Below are positions 35,294 through 42,026 of a DNA stretch of 43,291 nucleotides, piece after piece. Origin of the DNA: Ruminococcus sp. Zagget11 (GTDB lineage: Bacteria; Bacillota; Clostridia; Oscillospirales; Ruminococcaceae). The position numbers were made by a program, and so were the translations under genes. Below the pieces are notes generated by a model. It had not been told where the DNA came from. It saw nothing but the letters and a program-made list of their open reading frames with translations, and did not search any database. The stretch is taken from contig MSHL01000021.1 in NCBI GenBank assembly GCA_001941135.1, positions 1 to 43,291 on the forward strand, given 5' to 3'. Every line of letters starts with the position of its first letter. Position 1 is the stretch's first letter.

Positions 35294-35303
35294 TAAAAGT
35301 CAA

Positions 35304-35860
35304 CTATTTAACACTCAGCATTTTCAAAATTCGTTCATCTTCTGAATCACACGAACAATAATCAATGTCATCAATACTAATATATGATACCGTTACAAGC
35401 TCACCATATGTATCCAATTCTTTGAATGTAATAATATCACCTTCAATTGCATGAACAAACCCTGATATATCATATTGATTTGAGCCGCACAGGGATAATG
35501 ACACAACCATGTTCCTGTCTTGAGAATACTGTAAAAATGATTCTAAGCTACATCTATTATTAGTAAAAAAACTCTCATAATCATCTATCAACAGTTCACG
35601 CCCAAATTCGCGCATTATTTTGGAATACTTATCGATATATTTACTTTCATCAACAATTCTATATAAATCATCTATAAATCCAAACCTAATACCATCTGTA
35701 CGCCCCTGTTTATCTATGAATATATATATATATATTCCGTCTGATTGACGGAAATTAACACGCCCAAATTAAACTTATTAAAATCATCATTTCTGTTATA
35801 GATTTCAATAAGCTTTTTTTCATTACAAAGCAAACAGAGTTTTTGGTACAAATTATCCAT
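35304..35860 (-). pseudogene. Putative immunity gene interrupted at a TA dinucleotide tract
   Basis: An ATG at 35860 with AAGGAG at ideal spacing opens a frame (MDNLYQKLCLLCNEKKL) that stops at 35714, just after a TA repeat. Removing one TA unit restores a continuous frame of about 184 residues through to 35304, including FIDKQGRTDGIRFGFIDDLY and MREFGRELLIDDYESFF. The product is acidic and cytoplasmic with no recognised domain; its setting suggests an immunity protein. The gene is off in this sequence. Confidence 0.7.
35721..35735. repeat. (TA)7 microsatellite inside the putative immunity gene
   Basis: Seven TA units plus one T lie within coding sequence. With six units the downstream frame is open; with seven it ends at TAG within a few codons. 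Confidence 0.85.
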
Positions 35861-35863
35861 TAT

Positions 35864-36081
35864 AGCTACTCCTTTATAATTTACCTTTTTTAGGATCTTT
35901 ACGTGGCGTTCGGCGTTTATCTCCCTTTTCACCACCTTTATCCCTTTGCTTTCTGCCTTGCCCTGCTGGCAAAGGGCAATAGCCTCGTTTTCCAGTCGGC
36001 GCAGGCTTATGTATGTTTCCGTCAGGAAATTTCCGGAACCGCAGGCGGGGTCTATTCGGACTCTATCTTTGATACAATCGG
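35864..36081 (-). pseudogene. DNA N6-methyltransferase fragment (MmeI-like motif I)
   Basis: The minus-strand frame contains RIDPACGSGNFLTETYISL and then RRLENEAIAL, the SAM-binding motif I region of large MmeI/type I-like DNA methyltransferases. Only about 35 residues of the family remain; the following Lys-rich sequence does not match, and the catalytic NPPY region is missing. It reads into the start of the immunity-like gene. Confidence 0.7.
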
Positions 36082-36095
36082 TTTCTGTGTAAGTC

Positions 36096-36150
36096 GGGGC
36101 AGAAGTGGCTGAAATGCTTGAAAAATAGGCATTTCTGCGACTTCTGCCCC
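36096..36150. repeat. Large imperfect palindrome (22-nt arms)
   Basis: Arms 36096-36117 and 36129-36150 match at 20 of 22 positions, beginning GGGGCAGAAGT and ending ACTTCTGCCCC, around an 11-nt loop. It may be a mobile-element end, a short palindromic repeat or a terminator. Confidence 0.75.
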
Positions 36151-36223
36151 ACATGCAGGCGAGGAAAATCCCGCTGCTCGACATTCAGAATTTTTGTCTT
36201 GCCGCCGTCGTCTGCATAGGTTT

Positions 36224-36293
36224 TGTCCCCACCTTATTTTTTGATAAAGCTATCGCCAAAAAGTATAGGCTAACGCCAAAAGGTGTCCCCACC
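36224..36293. mobile_element. Possible solo end of an IS21-like element
   Basis: TGTCCCCACC occurs at both 36224-36233 and 36284-36293, and between them the 13-nt repeat GCTATCGCCAAAA (36249-36261) recurs with one change at 36269-36281. Repeated motifs at an end are typical of IS21-family elements. No transposase gene is present. Confidence 0.35.
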
Positions 36294-36337
36294 CATTAAT
36301 CGTCCATAAAGGCATCAAACGCCTCGATGAGGTCAAT

Positions 36338-36559
36338 TCACGATAAGTCATCTTTCACTGAATTGTACTCATTCAGGTCATCAACAAAATAACGGTCTGG
36401 ATATTTCTCCATCAGTATAGCTTTCATCCGGTCTTTCATCTGGTGCTGTTCTTTATCAACAATTAAACATAGCTTTTTTAACAGCGCACTATTTTCATTT
36501 TCTATAGATAATGGACTACCAAAAGCTAAAATAAAATTTATGAAATCATCATATTTCAT
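36338..36559 (-). CDS. Small ORF, possible immunity protein
   Basis: This 73-residue protein (MKYDDFINFILAFGSP...) is acidic at its C-terminus and mostly helical. AAGGAG lies close before the ATG. No family is recognised; it may be complete or truncated. It sits directly downstream of Hint fragment copy B, where an immunity gene would be expected. Confidence 0.55.
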   Translation of the reverse strand: MKYDDFINFILAFGSPLSIENENSALLKKLCLIVDKEQHQMKDRMKAILMEKYPDRYFVDDLNEYNSVKDDLS

Positions 36560-36612
36560 ATTTACTCCTTCCAGAACAAACGGGCTATATATTCGGATTT
36601 TGCTATGAAGAT

Positions 36613-36785
36613 TTAAGTATCAAGCGCTGCAGCTACCCAGCCCCTACCGTCAACATAGAACGGGTGGTTGGTTGTGGTGTCAATAGTTTCACCGTCAGCA
36701 GTTGAAACGTGAAGAATTTCGTCAGTTTCCTTGACCCAGACGTTCAGAACCTCTTTAAGCTCCGTTTCACCTGTTTCATGGTTTC
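36613..36785 (-). pseudogene. Hint-domain fragment, copy B (N-terminal side)
   Basis: The minus-strand translation contains ETGETELKEVLNVWVKETDE, then GETIDTTTNHPFYVDGRGWV and AAALDT before a stop. TNHPFYV and GRGWVAA are hallmarks of polymorphic-toxin Hint domains. The sequence breaks exactly where the fragment at 39166 begins (AAGDLEIGDT), so the two are complementary halves of one domain type. Confidence 0.75.
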
Positions 36786-36810
36786 AGGGAAATACCTTAC
36801 AATATGTTTT

Positions 36811-37428
36811 TTATCTTCTTGTAATACTCCATACGTCCGGATACATTTCATCTGATTTCATATTATATCCGGAAATAAATAATTCCTTTCTAATAGAATA
36901 GCTGTATTCTTTATTTTCTGCATAATCAATTACGGTAATTATAAAGAATTCGCAGGGCCCGCTGGAATGCACCATGATTTCACAATTGTTTTTTAAATAA
37001 ATTATTCCTATTTCCTGCAGGGATGGAATATCATCTTCTCGATATTTTAAAATATAAGTCCTATCTGCGCCATATTCCAGAAAGGATGTATAATCAACGT
37101 ATCCTTCTGAATTTTTGGAGGTGTCGAACATTTGATTAATTGCTAACAACTTGCCGTCATCGGAAAAAACATAGGCAAAATTTGCTTCGTCCAGCGTTTT
37201 GCAAAAATGACCCGAGCTTTTCCTTACAGCTTTTTTATATATTTGGCTCTTCCCGAAAAAATATTTTCCGAATGGGTATGTATTGCCTCCCGCTGAATAT
37301 TTTACGTTTGTACCGTTATCCAAAACTTTCTGCCTAAGGCTCTTATATGAATTACAATGCTTAGCATACATAACATACAAAAATTCAATTTCCTTTATAA
37401 TTTTATATATTTCGTTAATCCTAAGCAT
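36811..37428 (-). CDS. Putative immunity protein (205 residues)
   Basis: This cytoplasmic protein has a helical N-terminus (MLRINEIYKIIKEIEFLY) and a strand-rich remainder with NFAYVFSDDGKLLAINQMF and ADRTYILKYREDD. The strand-turn-strand order and length loosely recall the immunity-like protein at 37949-38686, though similarity is weak. GGGGAGAT precedes the ATG. It follows the Rhs fragment by 22 nt, the usual place of an immunity gene. Confidence 0.65.
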   Translation of the reverse strand: MLRINEIYKIIKEIEFLYVMYAKHCNSYKSLRQKVLDNGTNVKYSAGGNTYPFGKYFFGKSQIYKKAVRKSSGHFCKTLDEANFAYVFSDDGKLLAINQMFDTSKNSEGYVDYTSFLEYGADRTYILKYREDDIPSLQEIGIIYLKNNCEIMVHSSGPCEFFIITVIDYAENKEYSYSIRKELFISGYNMKSDEMYPDVWSITRR

Positions 37429-37449
37429 AATGCATCTCCCCTTACTATT

Positions 37450-37875
37450 TTAATTATTATTGGCAGCAAAAACTGTAAATCCGCTTTCGTCTGCCAAAGC
37501 ACGTACAGAACCATGCCCGTCATAAACATAATACGAAAGCTTTCCGTTACGTTCCTGCGAAATAAGGTCCGCACCAATCGTATATACACACTTCTCCGTG
37601 CCGTTTTCGTCAAGCTCGCAAAGAACGTTAGTAAGGGCTGAATTTGTATCATTCAGATACTTAACATACTCAACTTGCCCGTTAGTGCTTGTTGTTTTTG
37701 AAGTCCTGTTGCCTGCGTAATCGTAGGTGTATGTTTCAACAACTACGTCGTTGCCGCTTTGAACAGTAGCCTTTACAAGCTTGTTTTCAGAATTGTACTC
37801 ATAAAGGGCAGACCTGCCTGTACCGATTACTCTTACAAGATTCCCGTTAAGGTCATACTCGTAAACAATGTCATT
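37450..37875 (-). pseudogene. Orphan Rhs/YD-repeat fragment
   Basis: An open stretch of 141 codons without a start encodes YD-repeat sequence, with YEYDLNGNLVRVIGTG, YTYDYAGNRTSKTT and the core-end segment LSYYVYDGHGSVRALAD. These repeats form the cage that encloses toxin tips in Rhs proteins. It ends abruptly in AANNN and a stop before the toxin tip. It is preceded by a TGA in frame and has no ribosome binding site, so it is a displaced segment of a longer gene. Confidence 0.85.
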
Positions 37876-37948
37876 TCAACGCACTTTATTACATCACGCA
37901 GCTAAAGACATATATAGACTATCCTCAAATACAGAATATAACACATCA

Positions 37949-38686
37949 TTATCGCTTCTTTGTCAAATCCATATGTTCTATAAAAATAAATTCCCCCTCT
38001 ACATTTTTGTAAGTTGTAATTGCTTTATACCTTCCTTTTTCGTCTAATTCCACATCATACTTAAATTGAGTAGCCGGTGAACCCTTGTATCCGATAGGAA
38101 TATCTTTTGACGCCCCACTTGCTCTGCCTACATAATAAGTGTAAATACAAGTCATAACTCCAGATTCAATCTTGCTGTAATCATATTCTTCAGCTGTTAC
38201 CTGTAAAGAATTTGCCGCACCAATTTCATAAAATCCTTTTAATCGTTGTGTCTCGTCATATACTATTTCGTAGTGTCTATTAGAAAGATATCCTCTTTCA
38301 GAAAAACAAGCAGTCCAGATAGATCCGTTATAATTAATAAAATAAATCGTACTGCTTTTTTGTGCATCAGATGAGCCATTCGGAAAATAGTCGTATAGAT
38401 CAATAACTGATGTGAGGCCGTTACCATCGTAACAAACAACTTCATACTGTTGTCCCGATTTAATCTTTTTTATTATCCTTCCACATTTGTGATTTTTAAC
38501 AATATACTTTGTCATTTTACTTGGTGATGCAATTCCTAAGTCGCTACTGTATGTTGACATTACCTTTCTACAATTACATTTCTTGCTTTCAAAATACGAT
38601 TTTATATCCTTATAATTCATATATGCATAATCGTGAAATTCATCACACTCTGCTGACAACTTGTCCCAATACTCATAGAGAGTCAT
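37949..38686 (-). CDS. Putative immunity protein for the AHH toxin
   Basis: This protein of 245 residues is cytoplasmic, with a helical N-terminal third (MTLYEYWDKLSAECDEF) and beta-rich remainder (YEVVCYDGNG, TIYFINYNGSIW, RHYEIVYDE). It starts at ATG 38686, with AAGGTGA at 8 nt; an earlier ATG at 38707 would overlap the toxin reading frame. It begins 8 nt after the restored end of the AHH toxin, the standard toxin-immunity order. No named family is recognised, so the role rests on position. Confidence 0.7.
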   Translation of the reverse strand: MTLYEYWDKLSAECDEFHDYAYMNYKDIKSYFESKKCNCRKVMSTYSSDLGIASPSKMTKYIVKNHKCGRIIKKIKSGQQYEVVCYDGNGLTSVIDLYDYFPNGSSDAQKSSTIYFINYNGSIWTACFSERGYLSNRHYEIVYDETQRLKGFYEIGAANSLQVTAEEYDYSKIESGVMTCIYTYYVGRASGASKDIPIGYKGSPATQFKYDVELDEKGRYKAITTYKNVEGEFIFIEHMDLTKKR

Positions 38687-38694
38687 AAATTCAC

Positions 38695-39166
38695 TCACCT
38701 TCCCCATCCTGATGGATAAAGCAATTCGGGATACTCCTTGAGATGTTTTCCTAAATCTTCTAACAATTCCTTAAACACGTCTACTCACCATCAGCAATCT
38801 TATCAAATGCTTTTAAGTGATATTCAATATACTGATGATATTCAGGTGCATGCCTACCTTGATGTGGCAATTTCACCCTATTACTTTTATTATTTATTGA
38901 TATACCGTATTTTTCAAACAGTGCCTTAAAGCTTTCACTATATTTTGTGGCAATATGATGATCTTGAATAGGTTTGTCATATACGCTTTGATATACATTA
39001 TGCACCAGCACCCCATACTCACCCACAAAGTAAGTATGGCAGTCCTCAACTTCAAGGTTGTACACAAGGATAGGTTCAGCAAGCTTTTCAATCTCAAGGT
39101 CGGTAACTTCAACCTCATCACCGTCAGCGGTAACAAGTGTGTCACCAATTTCAAGATCACCTGCGG
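38695..39166 (-). pseudogene. Hint C-terminal half plus AHH-type nuclease toxin tip, frameshifted
   Basis: The frame opens without a start codon at AAGDLEIGDTLVTADG, then VYNLEVEDCHTYFVGEYGVL and VHN, the end of a Hint domain. An AHH-like (HNH/Endo VII superfamily) nuclease follows: DHHIATKYSESFKALFEKYG, then VKLPHQGRHAPEYHQYIEYH. The frame stops at 38781 after DKIADGE. Adding one base continues it as VDVFKELLEDLGKHLKEYPE to a stop at 38695, right before the immunity gene. The toxin lacks an N-terminus, so it is a displaced cassette. Confidence 0.75.
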
Positions 39167-39574
39167 CTATAATAACGAGATTTTATCACCAATTTCAGCC
39201 TTTGGTAGAAATAATAGTTTTTTAATAAAATTTTCCAGTATGCCAAATTCAGTTTTTATGAAACATGAACACGTGTGAATCGGGTTAGCATCATCATTTA
39301 ACACTTGAGTTATATCAAGAATAATATGACCTGCTTTGTCTTTCTGAATTTTTGAATGGAAAGCAATTACATCATCAGCTTCAATACCCAAATCAATATT
39401 ACATTCGAATATATCTCCTTTCAAAAAATCTAAAATTTTTGCTGATTCTTCTTCTATAAAATCATTCGTTACATAACCACAGGATGAAATAATGGCATTT
39501 TTACTATATGAAGTTATTAGTATTTCAAACATTAAATCATCCTGCCATATTTTTTCTATAATTATGTTATCCAT
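39167..39574 (-). CDS. Putative immunity protein, first gene of the array
   Basis: This protein of 135 residues opens MDNIIIEKIWQDDLMFEILI, a strand-rich pattern, and continues with an acidic middle (FIEEESAKILDFLKGDIFEC). AAAGGA precedes the ATG, and a near-consensus promoter lies about 125 nt upstream. Its stop codon TAG directly abuts the Hint C-terminal half, so it appears to be the immunity gene of an earlier cassette. No family is named with confidence. Confidence 0.68.
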   Translation of the reverse strand: MDNIIIEKIWQDDLMFEILITSYSKNAIISSCGYVTNDFIEEESAKILDFLKGDIFECNIDLGIEADDVIAFHSKIQKDKAGHIILDITQVLNDDANPIHTCSCFIKTEFGILENFIKKLLFLPKAEIGDKISLL

Positions 39575-39697
39575 ATAATTTATCCTTTAAAAACGTAATT
39601 ATTATTTGAATATAAATTAATCAAAACCACCGGCTATAATATTGTAAAAAATAAATCATCATTGTTAATAGATTACAAATTGTGACACCTTGCGATA

Positions 39698-39726
39698 ATT
39701 ATAGCACATTAAAGGGCATTTGTTAA
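39698..39726 (-). promoter_or_regulatory. Sigma-A promoter heading the toxin/immunity array
   Basis: TTAACA (39721-39726), a 17-bp spacer and perfect TATAAT (39698-39703) on the minus strand. It could drive the block from 39574 leftwards. Confidence 0.7.
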
Positions 39727-39820
39727 GCCTTTTTTGTAAATTATTTAAATAATTGTACTTATACCCTTCTTCAAAAAGTATTTATCCGCTATTTGCAATA
39801 TTTTCCATGCACTCTCCACC

Positions 39821-39849
39821 TTGACAAATACCGTGAAAAATATTATAAT
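39821..39849 (+). promoter_or_regulatory. Consensus sigma-A promoter of the DUF1015 gene
   Basis: Perfect TTGACA (39821-39826), a 17-bp spacer and perfect TATAAT (39844-39849), 36 nt before the ATG. Confidence 0.85.
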
Positions 39850-39885
39850 GATTTTATAAAAGAACTATGGAAAGGTTTGATTCAG

Positions 39886-41136
39886 ATGAAATTTTCTACC
39901 GCATTCGGTGCTGCCGGTATACTTCTCCCCTCCCCTGCATCCGATATGACAAAATGGTCGGTTGTAGCCTGCGACTAATTCACCTCCCAGCCTGAATATT
40001 GGGATGATGTGCGGAAAATTACCAACGGCGCGCCCTCCACGCTTAACCTGATACTGCCTGAGGCTTTCCTTGGTGCTGACGACGAGGAAAAGCGCTTCGC
40101 GAAAATACATAAAAACATGGTTGATTACCTTGAAAAGGGCTTGCTGACCGAATACAAGGACAGCATGGTCTACATTGAGCGAACAGACAGCACGGGAAAG
40201 GTGCGTGCAGGCTTGGTCGGCGCTATCGACCTTGAAATGTACGATTACCGAAAGGGCAGCAGCTCCCAAGTGCGGGCAACGGAGGCTACCGTTGCGGAGA
40301 GAATACCCGCAAGAATGAAGATAAGGACAGGTGCCGCTCTTGAAGCATCGCACATAATGGTGCTTATTGACGGCCCTGCAAGAAGCGTTATTGAAGCCGT
40401 AGGGGAAAATAAGGAAAGCTTAACGGAGCTGTATGATTTCACCTTGATGAAAAAGGGCGGCAGTATAAAGGGCTATCTACTCGGGGAAAAGGAAATAGCC
40501 GCTGTGGATTCCGCCTTGGCGGCCCTTGGCAGTCAAAAGGAGGAGCCTATCCTGCTGTATGCCATCGGTGACGGCAATCATTCACTGGCGGCAGCTAAGA
40601 CATATTACGAAAAGCTGAAGTCGGACAACCCCGACAAGGATTTATCAAATCACCCTGCAAGATATGCACTGGCGGAAATAGTCAACCTGCACAGTGACGC
40701 ATTGGAATTCGAGGCGATACACCGTATAGTTACGGGAGTTGACGAAAAAGCATTTATCTGCAAAATGACAAAGGCACTGGGTCTTACGGAAAATGCCGAA
40801 TCGGCAACACAGAGCTTTGTCTGCATTGCCAACGGGGAGGAAAAACAATTTGGCATAACCGCTGTTCAGTCCAACCTTACGGTAGGAAGCGTACAGCAGT
40901 TCATTGACAGCTACACTAAGGAAAATGGCGGGAGCGTGGACTATATCCACGGTGCAGATGTGGTTCGGCGGCTTGCGGCGGAAAAGGGCAGCGTGGGAAT
41001 TATCCTGCCCGATATGCCTAAAAGCCAGCTGTTTACCACGGTTATCAAGGACGGCACATTGCCAAGGAAAACATTTTCCATGGGACACGCCGAGGACAAG
41101 CGTTATTACCTGGAAACACGGAAAATTACTCTGTAG
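39886..41136 (+). pseudogene. DUF1015 family protein with an in-frame TAA
   Basis: DUF1015 proteins are widespread, about 410-residue proteins with a ParB/sulfiredoxin-like motif and no settled function in Firmicutes. ATG 39886 after GGAAAGG opens MKFSTAFGAAGILLPSPASD and WSVVACD, then codon 31 is TAA where relatives have Gln in ACDQFTSQPEYW. The same frame continues FTSQPEYWDDV and stays open to 41136 with YAIGDGNHSLAAAKTYYEK, the conserved DGNHS motif. A single C-to-T change would explain it. A remnant could restart at an internal codon. The 3' end overlaps the convergent DUF4830-like gene by 11 nt. Confidence 0.88.
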
Positions 41137-41821
41137 CTTCAGCATCCTTTTCGGAAGCAGTGACCGTTGCTTCCGTGGTGGTTACGGTAACGGTGTAATT
41201 TGTTTCCGCCTTGGTCCTTGCGGTGGTTTCAGCAGTCGTTTCAAGGTCAGTAACGGTAATATCGGACGTTGTTACGGCTGTGTCCGATTCAGTTTCGGTG
41301 ACGGCAGCCTCGGATGCAGATGAAGTGCTTATATTATCTTTCAGAAGCTCTTGAATTGTTGTGGAAATAAGGGGAACGGTAAAGCCGTTTTCACTGTCGT
41401 TATATGTAATATCACCGCCTATAAGCAGCTTGCCGTCAAAGAGAAGATTTGCGGTGATATTTTCGGGGTAATCGGGGTAATTCAGCACGCTGTAGCTGTA
41501 CAGAGTCACCTCACAGCCCTTATAAGGAACAAGGTCAAAGCCCTGCTTCAGCTGAATTTCGTTATATTCCTCGTAAGCGGAATTAAATTCGGCGGGAATA
41601 GTGACGGTTTTTCTCTCGGGGTCGGGCTGAACGATATAGCCGTTTTCGTTGAGAAATGCCACTCTTTCGGGGGCGCTTTCAAAGGTAAGCAGCTTTTCGG
41701 TTTCGGCGTCATCCTTGGCGGTTAGGACAAAATACCCCAACAAACCCAATACGGCGAGGGCTATTACTATAAAAATGCCCTTGCCATTTTTCCTGCCTGA
41801 TCGGCTTTGGTTTTCACTCAT
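41126..41821 (-). CDS. DUF4830-like membrane-anchored protein
   Basis: This protein of 231 residues has a basic N-terminus, one transmembrane helix (about 15-34) and an extracytoplasmic domain resembling DUF4830 (RVAFLNENGYIVQPDPE, then YEEYNEIQLKQGFDLVPYKG and a YSYSVLNYP strand). The last 60 residues are a low-complexity Thr/Glu/Ala/Val tail, likely extended in the wall. GAGGAGTG precedes the ATG. Function is unknown. It converges with the DUF1015 gene. Confidence 0.8.
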   Translation of the reverse strand: MSENQSRSGRKNGKGIFIVIALAVLGLLGYFVLTAKDDAETEKLLTFESAPERVAFLNENGYIVQPDPERKTVTIPAEFNSAYEEYNEIQLKQGFDLVPYKGCEVTLYSYSVLNYPDYPENITANLLFDGKLLIGGDITYNDSENGFTVPLISTTIQELLKDNISTSSASEAAVTETESDTAVTTSDITVTDLETTAETTARTKAETNYTVTVTTTEATVTASEKDAEATE

Positions 41822-41978
41822 TGCATAACACTCCTCACAAATTTATATGACCTATAGCCACAATCTTATTTTGCTAAAGTATATGCAGTGACAAGCAGTT
41901 TAATGACAAGTAGTTTGGGTTAATTGTTTCATACAAACGCGTCACCCTAAAACCATTTTCCTAAAAAAGCAAATAAAA

Positions 41979-42012
41979 CACCGCCCTGCCGTATGAAAGC
42001 GACAGGGCGGTG
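41979..42012 (-). terminator. Intrinsic terminator after the surface-protein gene
   Basis: A perfect 10-bp GC-rich stem (CACCGCCCTG with CAGGGCGGTG) is followed on the minus strand by TTTTATTTGC, 15 nt past the stop. Confidence 0.85.
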
Positions 42013-42026
42013 CTAAATTATGCTAT

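Larger units (their letters stand above)
39575..39885. other. Divergent intergenic region before the DUF1015 gene
   Basis: These 311 AT-rich nt hold a minus-strand promoter for the immunity array (39698-39726) and a plus-strand consensus promoter for the DUF1015 gene (39821-39849). Nothing else was recognised. Confidence 0.6.

Noticed and set aside
33699-39574. CRISPR or other regular repeat array in the AT-rich block
   Set aside because: The only repeats are two Hint copies and short tracts; there are no evenly spaced repeats or cas genes.
39976-39978. TAA read as Gln (recoded genetic code)
   Set aside because: Many genes in the window end normally at TAA, including scfA, so reassignment is not supported.
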